A DNA stretch of 36,913 nt from a virus. The stretch is from positions 1 to 36,913 of IMG/VR virus record IMGVR_UViG_3300004774_000008; one strand, given 5' to 3'. The notes under the pieces are model-generated. The model was given only the letters and a program-made list of their open reading frames with translations, ran no database searches and was not told where the DNA came from. Of the stretch, positions 7,480 through 16,044 are shown in pieces; position 1 is the first letter of the stretch; the number at the start of each line of letters is the position of its first letter. The position numbers and the translations under genes are program-made.

Positions 7480-7832
7480 TAGAGCACCTCCTGAAGCTGG
7501 GCCTGGCCATACTTCGTGCTGATGGTGACGGCGATGGAGAGCTTGCGCGTGTCGCGGTCAAGGCTGGAGGAATACTCGTCCAGGCTGGTCACGCCCTCGG
7601 TGTCGAGGATGCGCTCGCGGATCACGGGGTCATAGCTCTGGTCGGTGTGCTTCCCCAGCACGCCGCCGACATAGGGCGTGCCTTCCTGCGAATCCAGGAA
7701 CCACTCGCCGGTCATGAGCTTCAGGCGCGAGACCACGGCCTGGGCCACGCCCTCGGGCGTGTCGATCCAGTAGTCGGCCTGGCCGTGCCCGAACTGGATG
7801 TCCCCGGTGGATGTCCATTTGCGGTGCCTCAT
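7479..7832 (-). CDS. gp25-like baseplate wedge protein
   Basis: A 117-residue protein with TGEWFLDSQEGTPYVGGVLG, then VIRERILDTEGVTSLDEYSS and a C-terminal STKYGQAQLQEV. This matches small wedge proteins of the T4 gp25/Mu gp46 type, which connect sheath and baseplate. It stands between the spike protein and baseplate J, the usual order. It overlaps the spike gene by 4 bp upstream and the J gene by one base downstream. Confidence 0.8.
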   Translation of the reverse strand: MRHRKWTSTGDIQFGHGQADYWIDTPEGVAQAVVSRLKLMTGEWFLDSQEGTPYVGGVLGKHTDQSYDPVIRERILDTEGVTSLDEYSSSLDRDTRKLSIAVTISTKYGQAQLQEVL

Positions 7833-8464
7833 GCCGGGCCTCCGGTGCTGCCGCCCTGCGCGTCGGGATGGGTGTGGTGCTGCAGGCTGATGCTGCCGGC
7901 CGTGATGTCGCCGGTGCAGTGCAGCAGCGGCGTGTCAAAGCTCACCCCGCCCGGGGCCTTCACGATGAGCTCGTGGGTGGCCGGGTTGAAGCTCATGCAC
8001 AGCAAGCCGTCATCGCTGCGCAGCTGTGCTTCCGTGGTGCTCACGTCCGCCAGCTTGCGCGCCTGGCTCCTGGGCCCGACCAGGGCAAAGCCGTCGGAAA
8101 GGTCATGCATGCGCGCGGCAAGGGGCTCCTGCACGCCGCCGGACTGCCACCAGGCGTCGATGCAGCGCGAGGCGAAGACCACGAGACACTCGTCGCCCTC
8201 GTGCACCGGGAAGGTGAAGCTCATGCCGCCGCCCGAAGGGAAGATCACGGGCACGTCCACCAGCAGCGGCAGGGCCACGCTGGCCACGCTGCCGTCCGGG
8301 GACTCGACCCGGCCCTTGATGGCGGGCTGCACAGTGCAGGTCTGGCGCTCGGCGTCGTAGCTCTGAATGATGCCCGGCATGGCCGTCTGGATCTGCGCCT
8401 GGCGGCCGTCCAAAGCGGCTCGCTGGCCCTCCACGGGATCTTCGATGCGCTCGCGCAGATCCAT
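7829..8464 (-). CDS. Baseplate spike protein, Gp138/gpV-like
   Basis: A 211-residue membrane-piercing spike component. Residues about 30-140 (MPGIIQSYDAERQTCTVQPA through ECLVVFASRCIDAWWQSG) are an OB-fold of the Gp138 N-terminal type. The C-terminus carries HHTHP followed by DAQGGSTGGP, the apex signature in which an HxH pair usually binds a metal ion at the tip. The ATG at 8464 is chosen over a longer frame because it shares its A with the hub stop (TGATG) and precedes the conserved domain. Confidence 0.85.
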   Translation of the reverse strand: MDLRERIEDPVEGQRAALDGRQAQIQTAMPGIIQSYDAERQTCTVQPAIKGRVESPDGSVASVALPLLVDVPVIFPSGGGMSFTFPVHEGDECLVVFASRCIDAWWQSGGVQEPLAARMHDLSDGFALVGPRSQARKLADVSTTEAQLRSDDGLLCMSFNPATHELIVKAPGGVSFDTPLLHCTGDITAGSISLQHHTHPDAQGGSTGGPA

Positions 8465-9438
8465 CACCGGCCTCCGTTGCTGACGATGATCCGGGAGCCG
8501 ATGGGCGCGGAGGCGTCGATGCCCACGCACGTCAGGTCGGCGTACCAGTCCTTGCCGCGGGTATCGCCCTTGAACTCGGCGGCCAGGATCCTATACAGAC
8601 CGTCGTTGTTGAGCCGCGGGGCCTTCATGAATGCGCCGATCTTGAGGTCCGTCTTGAGCAGGACGATGCTCTTGTTGTTCAGGTGGATCCGGCCGCCCAC
8701 GCGGAACTGCGGATTAAGCAGCGCACGGACCATGATGCCGTCATTGGTCTGCTCGGGCATGCCGATGAGCCCGCTCTCGGCCGTCAAAGTGATGGGGTTG
8801 CTCGGGATGTAGCCGCGCTTCGGCACCATCTGCAGCTTGCCGTCCTGGATGCTCCAGGAGGTGTTGGTGCTCGCGGCGGACTCGCGCATATAGTCGCGCG
8901 CCATGCCGTACATGACGCGGCCCCGGGGCAACTGCTGGCCGCCGAGATCCGGGACGTAGCCCGGGGTGACGCCGTGCTCGGCCATGGCGGCCGAGGCAAC
9001 GTTCACCTGGTCCTTGTGCGTGGCGCCCGCGGCCAGGGTGGCGTTGACCACGGCGTAGTTGTAGGCCCTGTCGCCGTCCGAGACGAGGAAGTCGGCATAG
9101 GTGTCGACGCCGTTCTCCCGGCCGAAGCGCACCTGGCGGATGTTGCCGCCGAAGATCAGCCCGATGTTGCCCACGTACCCGGCCTGCAGGACGACCTTGG
9201 TGAACTCCTTGGTCTTCAGCCGGTTCTTGGTCTCCTCCGAAAGGTTGTAGACCTTGATGTTCGCGCGGTTGGGCGTCTCGAAGTCGGCCTTCTGGGTGCT
9301 GAACACCACGCGCAGCTCGCCCAGCTCCAGGCCCTCGTCACGGCCGCCCACCACGAGGCTGCACTCGCGCAGGTACAGGCGGTCGCTCTGGCCGATGGTC
9401 GGGCTGACGTTCGAGCTGGTGGCGGCTGCGCGATTCAT
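8464..9438 (-). CDS. Baseplate hub protein
   Basis: A 324-residue protein with FSTQKADFETPNRANIKVYN near residues 45-65 and KVVLQAGYVGNIGLIFGGNI near 81-100. The middle is GRVMYGMARDYMRESA, and it ends with a strand-rich part (YRILAAEFKGDTRGKDWYAD). This is the pattern of short hub proteins of small contractile phages, analogous to Mu gp44, P2 gpD and T4 gp27. They join the tube to the spike. It is encoded directly upstream of the spike and overlaps both neighbours. Confidence 0.75.
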   Translation of the reverse strand: MNRAAATSSNVSPTIGQSDRLYLRECSLVVGGRDEGLELGELRVVFSTQKADFETPNRANIKVYNLSEETKNRLKTKEFTKVVLQAGYVGNIGLIFGGNIRQVRFGRENGVDTYADFLVSDGDRAYNYAVVNATLAAGATHKDQVNVASAAMAEHGVTPGYVPDLGGQQLPRGRVMYGMARDYMRESAASTNTSWSIQDGKLQMVPKRGYIPSNPITLTAESGLIGMPEQTNDGIMVRALLNPQFRVGGRIHLNNKSIVLLKTDLKIGAFMKAPRLNNDGLYRILAAEFKGDTRGKDWYADLTCVGIDASAPIGSRIIVSNGGR

Positions 9439-9761
9439 ACGGCCTCCGTGGTGATGAACACCAGGTCAACGCCGGCGCCGAGGTTGTCCACCGTGGGCGG
9501 CAGGTCGGTGTCGTCGGCCCAAACCACCAGGCCCCCGCCGAGGCCGAGATGGGCATACGGCGCGAGCAGGTCGCAGCCGGTGACGAGCGGGATCCCGGTC
9601 ACCAGATCGCCGCCGCCGTCGGGCAGGGCCAGGTCCAGGATCCAGCCGCCCTCGTCCGCGTCGTTCCAGCGCAGGGTCAGCTGCAGCTCGGTTCCACCGA
9701 GCGAAACGGTGAAGGTCTGATCCTCGGCGGTCAGGGGGATGACGTAGGTATTGTCAGCCAT
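9435..9761 (-). CDS. Baseplate plug protein, Pam3 gp18-like
   Basis: A 108-residue protein (MADNTYVIPLTAEDQTFTVS, then LQLTLRWNDADEGGWILDLA, then a hydrophobic LLAPYAHLGLGGGLVVW). It matches the small plug-domain family known from cyanophage Pam3 baseplates, which seals the hub channel. Its place between the Dit-like protein and the hub fits. It overlaps the hub gene by 4 bp and shares one base with the gene before it (TGATG). Confidence 0.75.
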   Translation of the reverse strand: MADNTYVIPLTAEDQTFTVSLGGTELQLTLRWNDADEGGWILDLALPDGGGDLVTGIPLVTGCDLLAPYAHLGLGGGLVVWADDTDLPPTVDNLGAGVDLVFITTEAV

Positions 9762-10333
9762 CAGCTTGTCGGCCTCCGGTAGCCCTTGCCTCCAACCAGT
9801 TGGAGATCAGCAGACTTCTTCACCGGCTCAGCCTGCTTCTGGCCCTTGTCCACTGTGGCGTTGGTCTTGCGCTTCAGCTGCCGGGAGCGCGGCACGGCCA
9901 TGGCCACCACGCGCGCGATGATGACCTCCTGCAGCTCCGCAGTGAAGACCAGGGCGTACTCGGTGCTGGCGTCCGCCGGGACGTTCAGCGACTTGATGAG
10001 CATGTTCTTGTACACGACCTTGCCGGTGACCACGTCCATGGGCTCGCGCGTGCGCTGGAGCTTGCGCAGGGCCTCGTAGGTGACCACCGAGGGCCTGTCC
10101 CCGGCCGGCCATACGGGCTTGGAGTCTGTCACCCCGGCCTTGATGGTCACCGAGCTGGGCTTCATGTAGGAGTGGTCCGTCACGGCCGCGCCCTGTTCCA
10201 CCGGGTGCTCGGTGATCTCCAGCTCGTGCGTGTGGTTTTCCTCCACCGTCACGTCCATCACCAGGCCGCCGATGGAACGCACGGGCCGCAGGTAGATGGG
10301 CTGCGGGCTGGAGGACAGGGTGTCGGCGCTCAT
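9761..10333 (-). CDS. Dit-like phage tail protein
   Basis: A 190-residue protein. The N-terminal part (IGGLVMDVTVEENHTHELEI, then EHPVEQGAAVTDHSYMKPSS) is the Dit-like N-terminal domain of contractile-tail phages. A second half (KSLNVPADASTEYALVFTAE) follows, with a lysine/glutamine-rich end that may be disordered. It probably caps the distal tube at the baseplate centre. It lies immediately after the tape measure gene and overlaps it by 4 bp. Confidence 0.75.
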   Translation of the reverse strand: MSADTLSSSPQPIYLRPVRSIGGLVMDVTVEENHTHELEITEHPVEQGAAVTDHSYMKPSSVTIKAGVTDSKPVWPAGDRPSVVTYEALRKLQRTREPMDVVTGKVVYKNMLIKSLNVPADASTEYALVFTAELQEVIIARVVAMAVPRSRQLKRKTNATVDKGQKQAEPVKKSADLQLVGGKGYRRPTS

Positions 10334-11925
10334 CTGACGGCGCCCTTGGTGTTGCGCACCATGTCGGCGTTGGCCCGGCCCTGGCCGTTCAGCACGGTGC
10401 GGCCCACGGTCTCGGGATCTCCCGAGCCGTCGATGTAGAAGTTGTTGTTGGCATTGATCTCAGTCTTGCCGGGCATCATCCCGGCGCCGGCCGCGGCTGC
10501 GGCATAGGCCGGGGACGGGCCAAGTACCGGCTGCGCCTTCTCGTCGTTGCCGCCGGTCATGTGCCTGACCACGGCGTTGCCGATGTCCTTCAGGCCCGTA
10601 AACTTCAGCAGCCCCATGACCATGTCCCAAAGGCTTTTGACGAGCTTGAGCGCAGACTCCCAGGCGGCGGACCAATCGCCGCTAAGCAAGGAGACGACCG
10701 TGGAGATGAGGTTGACGAACGCACCCAGGATGGCCGTAAGGACCTCGATGGCACCCTGGCCCATGATGGCAAAGCCCTCGGCCAGCGGCCCCTTGAGCAT
10801 GCCCCACAGCTCGCCGAGCTTGTCCATGAGCGGGCCAAGCGCGGCGCCGATCTTCTCGATGTCGCCCACCCAGGGTCCCCAGTCGATGAGGCTTTCCCCG
10901 CCCTCCATGTAGGTCATGAGGTCGTCGATGATGGACACCAGGGCGATAAGCCCGGTGATGATCATGCCGATCGGCGTGGCCATGAAGGCCAGGTTCAAGT
11001 ACTTCCAGGCAGCAGCAAAGCCGAGCACGGACAAAATAAGGGTCTGGGTTGAGGCGTCGAGGCTCTGGAACCACTCGATGAGGCCGGCAATCCATTGGAA
11101 CACGCGCAGGCCAAGCGCGAAGATGAACCCGGCGATGGCCATGATCACGTCTATAACCGCCTTGACCACGTTCACGATCGGCTTGAAGTTGTCTAACAAC
11201 GTCTGCCGGAAGGTCTTCACGTCCTTACCAGCCTTGCCGATGAGGGCCACGCCCACGGTCTCGGCCAGCAGGCTGAAGACCTCCTTGAGGATCTTCACCT
11301 CCTTGACAAAGTCGCGGCTCTGTTCGGCGGACTTCTCGGCGTCCATGCCCGTGGCCGCGTACATGCCGCGGTAGGCCTCGGTGAGGCCGGAGACGTCCTG
11401 GGTCAGCGACCTGTACAGGCTCTTGTCGATGCCCAGCTGGCCCAGGAACATCTCTGCCTTGGGGCGATCCATGCCCTTGACCCGCTTGCCCACGTCCTCG
11501 AGCACCTCGTCCGTCTTGCGTAGGTGTCCGTTGGCGTCGCGGATATTGATGCCCAGCCGGGCGAAGGTGGCGATGCCGCCCTGGCCGATGGTCGCCCCGG
11601 CCATGGCGGCCTTGAGACCTTCCAGGCTGGACTTGAGCGCCTCGGACGAGCTGCCCGTGATGTTGGCCACGAAGTTCCACTCGCGCAGCCTGGCCACGTT
11701 CATGTTCAAAGACTCGGCCGTGTTCAGCAGGTCGGCGTTGCCCTCGGCGATCTTGTAGATGCCGTAGTAGGCGGCGGTCGCTGCGGCCGTGACCCCGGCG
11801 CCAAAGAGCATGGCGCGCTTGGTCGCCGTGCCCAGGGCGGAGTTGAACTTCTGGTACCCGGCCTCGTCGATGTCGAAGCCGAGGCGGGTCAGAAACTCTT
11901 TGAGGACCTCAGCTCCCATTCCCAT
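10330..11925 (-). CDS. Tail tape measure protein
   Basis: A 531-residue tape measure protein, which sets tail length and leaves with the DNA. The N-terminus (LKEFLTRLGFDIDEAGYQKF) and the following region (LREWNFVANITGSSSEALKS) are typical. Hydrophobic segments (VIDVIMAIAGFIFALGLRVF; LILSVLGFAAAWKYLNLAFM; IGMIITGLIALVSIID) lie in the middle. It is short, so the tail should be short. The ATG lies within the last codons of the frameshifted chaperone; GGAAGG is about 7 bases upstream. An in-frame ATG two codons later is an alternative start. Confidence 0.88.
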   Translation of the reverse strand: MGMGAEVLKEFLTRLGFDIDEAGYQKFNSALGTATKRAMLFGAGVTAAATAAYYGIYKIAEGNADLLNTAESLNMNVARLREWNFVANITGSSSEALKSSLEGLKAAMAGATIGQGGIATFARLGINIRDANGHLRKTDEVLEDVGKRVKGMDRPKAEMFLGQLGIDKSLYRSLTQDVSGLTEAYRGMYAATGMDAEKSAEQSRDFVKEVKILKEVFSLLAETVGVALIGKAGKDVKTFRQTLLDNFKPIVNVVKAVIDVIMAIAGFIFALGLRVFQWIAGLIEWFQSLDASTQTLILSVLGFAAAWKYLNLAFMATPIGMIITGLIALVSIIDDLMTYMEGGESLIDWGPWVGDIEKIGAALGPLMDKLGELWGMLKGPLAEGFAIMGQGAIEVLTAILGAFVNLISTVVSLLSGDWSAAWESALKLVKSLWDMVMGLLKFTGLKDIGNAVVRHMTGGNDEKAQPVLGPSPAYAAAAAGAGMMPGKTEINANNNFYIDGSGDPETVGRTVLNGQGRANADMVRNTKGAVR

Positions 11926-12558
11926 GTTGCACCTTCCACGCCTCGTGGTAGCGGCGTTCGTTTTCGGCCTGCACGTCCAAGGCGTCGTTCATGAGCGCGA
12001 TGTCTTCCAACCCCAGGGTGCCGTTCAGCAGGCTCTCGTACCGGCAGCACCCGGCCAGCACCGGGCGCAGGAGATAGTCCTCCTCGCCCGGCAGGCTGAC
12101 GCCTTCGTAGGCTACGTCTGGCTCTCGCCGGGCGAACCCTGGGGAAGCATGGTAAAAAAACCGTGCAGGTTGTGCTGGAGCACCTGCCAGGCGATGGTCA
12201 GCAAACCGGGCATGTCGAGATCCTCGAACATGAGCTTGCCTCCATCCCGCATCGGGGCCCAGGCGCCGGCGGACTTGCGCATGGTCTTGTCCAGACAGGC
12301 GTTCAGGATGTAGTCCACGTCGTCATCCTGCAGCGAGGCCAGGCCCTGGACAAAGGCCTCGGCCATGGCGAGCATGTCGTCACCTTCCAAGTCCGCGACG
12401 GCTTTTACGTCCAGCCCGCGCTTGCCGATCTTCCCGGTCTTCATGAGCCCGACAAGCAGGGGCGCCAGCCGGCGCGACACCCGGAACTGCATGAAGACAT
12501 CCAGCTTCTCGGCGCGGTAGGTCTGGCCGCCAACCTCGAATTCACGTCCCATGGACAC
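11909..12558 (-). CDS. Tail assembly chaperone, -1 frameshift fusion (gpGT-like)
   Basis: At T-TTT-TTT (12160-12154, minus strand; zero-frame codons GGT TTT TTT ACC) a -1 shift moves translation from the chaperone into an open frame that ends at TGA 11911-11909. This gives a product of about 216 residues. The added part includes LEDIALMNDALDVQAENERR, typical of the T-type extension that recruits the tape measure. The heptamer is in the correct X-XXY-YYZ phase. A small hairpin GGG-TTCG-CCC follows. The extension frame otherwise has no start, and it fills the gap up to the tape measure gene. The shift itself is inferred. Confidence 0.82.
12112..12558 (-). CDS. Tail assembly chaperone, zero-frame product (gpG-like)
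   Basis: A 148-residue protein beginning MSMGREFEVGGQTYRAEKLD, then VFMQFRVSRRLAPLLVG, with a helical middle (AMAEAFVQGLASLQDDDVDY). It is the short form of the tail chaperone and, like lambda gpG or Mu gp41, should bind the tape measure during tube assembly and be absent from the virion. It lies between the tube and tape measure genes. The last 13 codons (from about residue 136) lie past the slippery site and are replaced in the fusion form. Confidence 0.82.
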   Translation of the reverse strand: MSMGREFEVGGQTYRAEKLDVFMQFRVSRRLAPLLVGLMKTGKIGKRGLDVKAVADLEGDDMLAMAEAFVQGLASLQDDDVDYILNACLDKTMRKSAGAWAPMRDGGKLMFEDLDMPGLLTIAWQVLQHNLHGFFTMLPQGSPGESQT

Positions 12559-12561
12559 CTC

Positions 12562-13020
12562 CTAGAGCAGCAGGTCGAGAACGCTCTCGCCGCCCAGCAT
12601 CGGCTCCCACTTGCCGCCGTCGAAGACCCACTCCACCAGGCCGCCTTCCTTGGCGTAGCCGATGGGCGGGACCTTCTTGAAGGCCGCCTCGGACACCACG
12701 TGCAGATCCCCGCGGGCGCTGTCGCGCACAATGAAGGCGTTCATCCCATGGCGGGCGCTGCTGGCGCGCTGGAAGTTGCACATGCTCATGAGCCTGGCAT
12801 TGGTCGGGCTCGTCTTGAGCAGCTTGATGGTCACGGTGCAGGTCTTGGCGGCCGAGAGCGAGTGCATGACCTCGCCGTCGCCGCCCGCGGTCATGGTGTT
12901 CAGGTCGCCCACGGGCTCGATGTTGATGCCCTCTTCCGCCAGGCCGGTGCCGTCGATGGCGAACATGCCGCCGGGGCCGTCGATGCTGACAGAGACGTCA
13001 AGAAGCGAATATGCAGGCAT
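12562..13020 (-). CDS. Tail tube protein, DUF3277 family
   Basis: A 152-residue protein: MPAYSLLDVSVSIDGPGGMF, then EGINIEPVGDLNTMTAGGDG, SAAKTCTVTIKLLKTSPTN and a C-terminal GYAKEGGLVEWVFDGGKWEP. This is the DUF3277 family, which builds the inner tail tube of DUF3383-sheath contractile phages. It comes directly after the sheath gene, the normal order. AGGAGGA-type sequence lies before the ATG. Confidence 0.88.
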   Translation of the reverse strand: MPAYSLLDVSVSIDGPGGMFAIDGTGLAEEGINIEPVGDLNTMTAGGDGEVMHSLSAAKTCTVTIKLLKTSPTNARLMSMCNFQRASSARHGMNAFIVRDSARGDLHVVSEAAFKKVPPIGYAKEGGLVEWVFDGGKWEPMLGGESVLDLLL

Positions 13021-13035
13021 GGTGTTCCTCCTGGC

Positions 13036-14511
13036 CTAGCGGTTCACGGTGATCATGATGTCTGCGGAGTGGATGGCCCCGGCGAGCTTGACAGCACTCT
13101 GGATGGGCGGAGCCTTGCGCGCCTCGCGCTGGCTCTGGGCCTGGTCAACGATGGGCTGCGAGTAGCTGTACCAGCCCTTGGGCAGGTAATCGCCGGGGTT
13201 CAGGTGCCCGAAGCCGTCGCCGTTCCACTGGCCCGGGGCGATGAGGCCGTTCTTCACGCCCTGCTTCATGGCCTGGGCCACGCCGTTCAGGAGCTGCGTC
13301 ACGCCGCTCTCGGTCTGGGGCACCTTGGTCTGGCTCTGGTAGAGGATGTTCCAGCAGTTGGTCTGCACGGCGTTCTCCAGCCAGTCCAGGCCGTGGATCT
13401 CGTCGAAGAACGCGCCCGAGGGCACCACGCCTTCCTCGATGATGGCCGTGTCGTTGTCGTAGTTCACGAACACGTTGCCGCGCTTGGCAGCCAGCACATT
13501 GGCCTGGGTCTCGGTCAGGGTCTCGGCGATGACGCCGGGCTCCTGCTTGAACTTCATGGTAAGGCAGCTCATGCTGCCGTCGAAGTTCACGGAGAAGGCG
13601 CGGCCTAAGAACGAGGCCATGACGTAGGGGCTCTTGGAGCTGTACTGCCAGGGGCAGCGCCGGTAGCCCAGAGCTTTGAGCCGGGAGCCCAGGTCATCGG
13701 TGTACGCGGCGGTGAGGCAGCGCGGATCAGTGACGGTGAAGCCCACGAGCCGGCTCTTGCTGGCGGCCTCGATGAAGGCGGCCACGGCCACGCTTTCGTC
13801 CACCGTGGGCATGGTGGCGGCGGCGAAGACCAGGCCGTACCACTCGGCCGAGATGTCCGCCAGGGCGGCGGCGCACTCGGCCGGGCTCTCGGCGTCGAAG
13901 CCCGCGATCGGGTCAAGGGCCAGGGCCTCGGTCAGGCCGGTCATGGTGCTGATGTCCACGCCCGTGCTGGGCGCGGCGGCATAGCCCAGGCTGGCGGCAG
14001 CGCCGGTGGCCGTGCTGGTGATGACGAGCTTGGCGCCGTCCCAGGTGCAGGCCGCGCCGTTGGCCGTCAGCTTGGCGTTGATGACCGCGGCCACGCCGTC
14101 CATGCTTTCCACCAGGCTGAAGTCCATGGCCGTGAGGCTCTTGAGCACGCCGCCCACGGTGATCTTCATGGCGCCGGTGCTGATGGCCGTCCAGGCGGTG
14201 ATCAGGGTCTCCACCGTGCCGCCGCCCAGGATGGCCGCCGTGGCCGTGCGCAGCCAGCGGCCGACCATCAGCGTCTTGGGCCGGGGCGACTGCGAGAAGT
14301 ACAGCTCGGCCGCCAGGTACTCGGGATCGGTCATGCCGAAGTCCGCGCCTACGCCCTCGATGCCGGAATAGGTGCGCAGGCGCTCCTGTCCGTCGATGAC
14401 GTCAGTGTCCCCGGCGATGCACAGCACGCCGAAGCTGCGGCGGGGGGCCGCCTTGGGCGCAAGGTTGACCTGGACGTTGATCACGCGGTTGACTGAAAGT
14501 CCGGTTGCCAT
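13036..14511 (-). CDS. Tail sheath protein, DUF3383 family
   Basis: A 491-residue contractile sheath protein. It opens with VNRVINVQVNLAPKAAPRRS and FGVLCIAGDTDVID. The central domain holds AAELYFSQSPRPKTLMVGRW, and the C-terminal region holds AKRGNVFVNYDNDTAIIEEG and ends DIMITVNR. This is the DUF3383 family rather than the Mu gpL or P2 FI type. It drives the inner tube through the envelope on contraction. It stands 10 bp after the tail terminator gene. Confidence 0.9.
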   Translation of the reverse strand: MATGLSVNRVINVQVNLAPKAAPRRSFGVLCIAGDTDVIDGQERLRTYSGIEGVGADFGMTDPEYLAAELYFSQSPRPKTLMVGRWLRTATAAILGGGTVETLITAWTAISTGAMKITVGGVLKSLTAMDFSLVESMDGVAAVINAKLTANGAACTWDGAKLVITSTATGAAASLGYAAAPSTGVDISTMTGLTEALALDPIAGFDAESPAECAAALADISAEWYGLVFAAATMPTVDESVAVAAFIEAASKSRLVGFTVTDPRCLTAAYTDDLGSRLKALGYRRCPWQYSSKSPYVMASFLGRAFSVNFDGSMSCLTMKFKQEPGVIAETLTETQANVLAAKRGNVFVNYDNDTAIIEEGVVPSGAFFDEIHGLDWLENAVQTNCWNILYQSQTKVPQTESGVTQLLNGVAQAMKQGVKNGLIAPGQWNGDGFGHLNPGDYLPKGWYSYSQPIVDQAQSQREARKAPPIQSAVKLAGAIHSADIMITVNR

Positions 14512-14521
14512 AGGTCCCCTC

Positions 14522-15121
14522 CTAAGTCATGGGGGTGGTTTGCACGAAGAGCCCGGTGTCGGTCTCGATCGCGACGGATCCGCACACGATGTTCTTCACG
14601 CCGTACGTCCGGCGCGATTCGTTCCTCAGCAGCAGGGGCTGGTCCACGCGCTCGAGCCAGGTGTTGTTCACCAGCTCGGGAGCCTTGGTCCTTCTGCCGA
14701 CCTCGCCCAAGGCCAGGCCGGCGGCGCGCAGGGGCGCGCGGTTCTGTTCGATGGCCAGCCCGGCGCGCAGCCGGCCAGCCAGGTTCCAGGCGTTGGGCCC
14801 ATAGAAGGAGACCAGCACAACCAGGCTCTCCCACGAGATCACCGTGTCCGTGCCTTCACCCTCCGCGGCCGATCCGTCGTGGAGCACGGCCGAGTACTGG
14901 TCCGGCTCGTCCTCCTGGATCCCGAAGGCGCACCAGTCCACGGTGTGGCCCGGCTGCTTGGGCGGGTTGGCCTGCCAACGCGGCCGGACCTTGGTGGCGG
15001 CCAGGCCGGTGATGCCGGCCAGCGCATCGTGCAGCACATCCTCGAGCTGGATCTCCGTGCTCGGCGAGCTGCTCGGGCTCAGGTAGCCTCCGGTGGCGCT
15101 GGTGTTGACGATGACGCTCAC
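14522..15121 (-). CDS. Tail terminator / neck protein, gp12-like
   Basis: A 199-residue protein. The GTG at 15121 is chosen as start: it overlaps the upstream stop (GTGA), and AAGGGGG lies 4 bases away. A longer frame upstream only shadows the previous gene. Residues after about 20 (IQLEDVLHDALAGITGLAAT, VRPRWQANPPKQPGHTVDWC, WNLAGRLRAGLAIEQNRAP) follow the phage neck terminator family. It should cap the tail tube and sheath before head joining. It sits immediately before the sheath gene. Confidence 0.75.
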   Translation of the reverse strand: MSVIVNTSATGGYLSPSSSPSTEIQLEDVLHDALAGITGLAATKVRPRWQANPPKQPGHTVDWCAFGIQEDEPDQYSAVLHDGSAAEGEGTDTVISWESLVVLVSFYGPNAWNLAGRLRAGLAIEQNRAPLRAAGLALGEVGRRTKAPELVNNTWLERVDQPLLLRNESRRTYGVKNIVCGSVAIETDTGLFVQTTPMT

Positions 15122-15489
15122 GCGACCCCCTTGCCCTGCATGGTGTCGGAGACGGCCAGGACCTCGCAGTAGCCGTACTCTGTCCAATCGAAGACGCCCT
15201 TGACCTTGTAGGTGCCGCCCTTCCAGGTCACGGTGTCCGGCGCGTGGGTGTCGTCGCCGCCGGTCAGCGGCGTGGCCGTGAGGATCGCGATGGTCTCGTT
15301 GCTGCGGTCGCCTTCGGCCAGGCGCTGGAGCTGCTCTTCCGTGGCTGGGTAGACCACGCCCTGCACAGTGAAACTCCGTGTCGCCAGCTGGGTGCGGCCC
15401 TTGGTATCCACGGTCTCCGTGGCGCGCGTCACCGGGATGGTCCTCACCAGCTCGGGGTCAAGCAGCACGTCGGACATGTCCATGGCCAT
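15118..15489 (-). CDS. Head-tail joining protein (putative stopper)
   Basis: A 123-residue protein with FTVQGVVYPATEEQLQRLAE, then GDRSNETIAILTATPLTG and a C-terminal VKGVFDWTEYGYCEVLAVS. The short beta-rich pattern and its position between the HK97 gp10-like and terminator genes fit a head-tail stopper or adaptor. I do not recognise a named family with certainty. Two in-frame ATGs lie six bases apart. The first has GAGGAAGG 8 bases upstream and is kept. Confidence 0.6.
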   Translation of the reverse strand: MAMDMSDVLLDPELVRTIPVTRATETVDTKGRTQLATRSFTVQGVVYPATEEQLQRLAEGDRSNETIAILTATPLTGGDDTHAPDTVTWKGGTYKVKGVFDWTEYGYCEVLAVSDTMQGKGVA

Positions 15490-15492
15490 GGT

Positions 15493-16044
15493 CTAGCCCT
15501 TCCTCTTGCGCACGATGAAAGAGATGGCCTTGCGCAGCTGACCGGACAGAATGAGCGGGTTGATGGTGCCGCGCTCACGCCGCGACTTGCCGCGCCGCAG
15601 GATCTTGCCGTTCTCCCCGCGCGTGGCCGGGGTGCGCTTGTCCAGGGTCGACTCGGCCAGGGCTGGCCAGTCGTTGTCCACAAACGTATTGCGCACGCTG
15701 TTCTGGCCGAGGAGCCCGGCCTTGGTCAGGGCCGTCATCACACCGCGCTCGTTGCCGTCCAGGGCCGCCTTGCCCGCGGCGCGCAGCTGGGCCACGATCG
15801 CCTCGCGGACCTTGCGGATGCCGGGGATGAGGAACGGCCTGGCCGGGATGTTCCGGGCCGGGCTGCCGGTCTCCTGGATGTAGCCGATCTCGGCATTGCT
15901 CATGGCCGCGTCCTCGCCCGGCTCGGCCTTGCGCTGGCCCTTGTCTGACGGGATGCCCACGAGCACCTCCTGGCTGGCCAGCAGCTTGAGCGAAGCCTCC
16001 AGGGTCTTAGACCTGTCGACCTTGACCGTGACGCTGGACTTCAT
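15493..16044 (-). CDS. HK97 gp10-like / virion morphogenesis protein
   Basis: A 183-residue basic protein. It has the family centre SNAEIGYIQETGSPARNIPA followed by RPFLIPGIRKVREAIVAQL (about residues 49-88), and a C-terminus rich in Arg/Lys ending RKAISFIVRKRKG. Such proteins complete the tail end or the head-tail joint. The ATG at 16044 overlaps the previous stop (ATGA). A longer frame has no support. LVGIPSDKGQRK near the N-terminus is also typical. Confidence 0.75.
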   Translation of the reverse strand: MKSSVTVKVDRSKTLEASLKLLASQEVLVGIPSDKGQRKAEPGEDAAMSNAEIGYIQETGSPARNIPARPFLIPGIRKVREAIVAQLRAAGKAALDGNERGVMTALTKAGLLGQNSVRNTFVDNDWPALAESTLDKRTPATRGENGKILRRGKSRRERGTINPLILSGQLRKAISFIVRKRKG

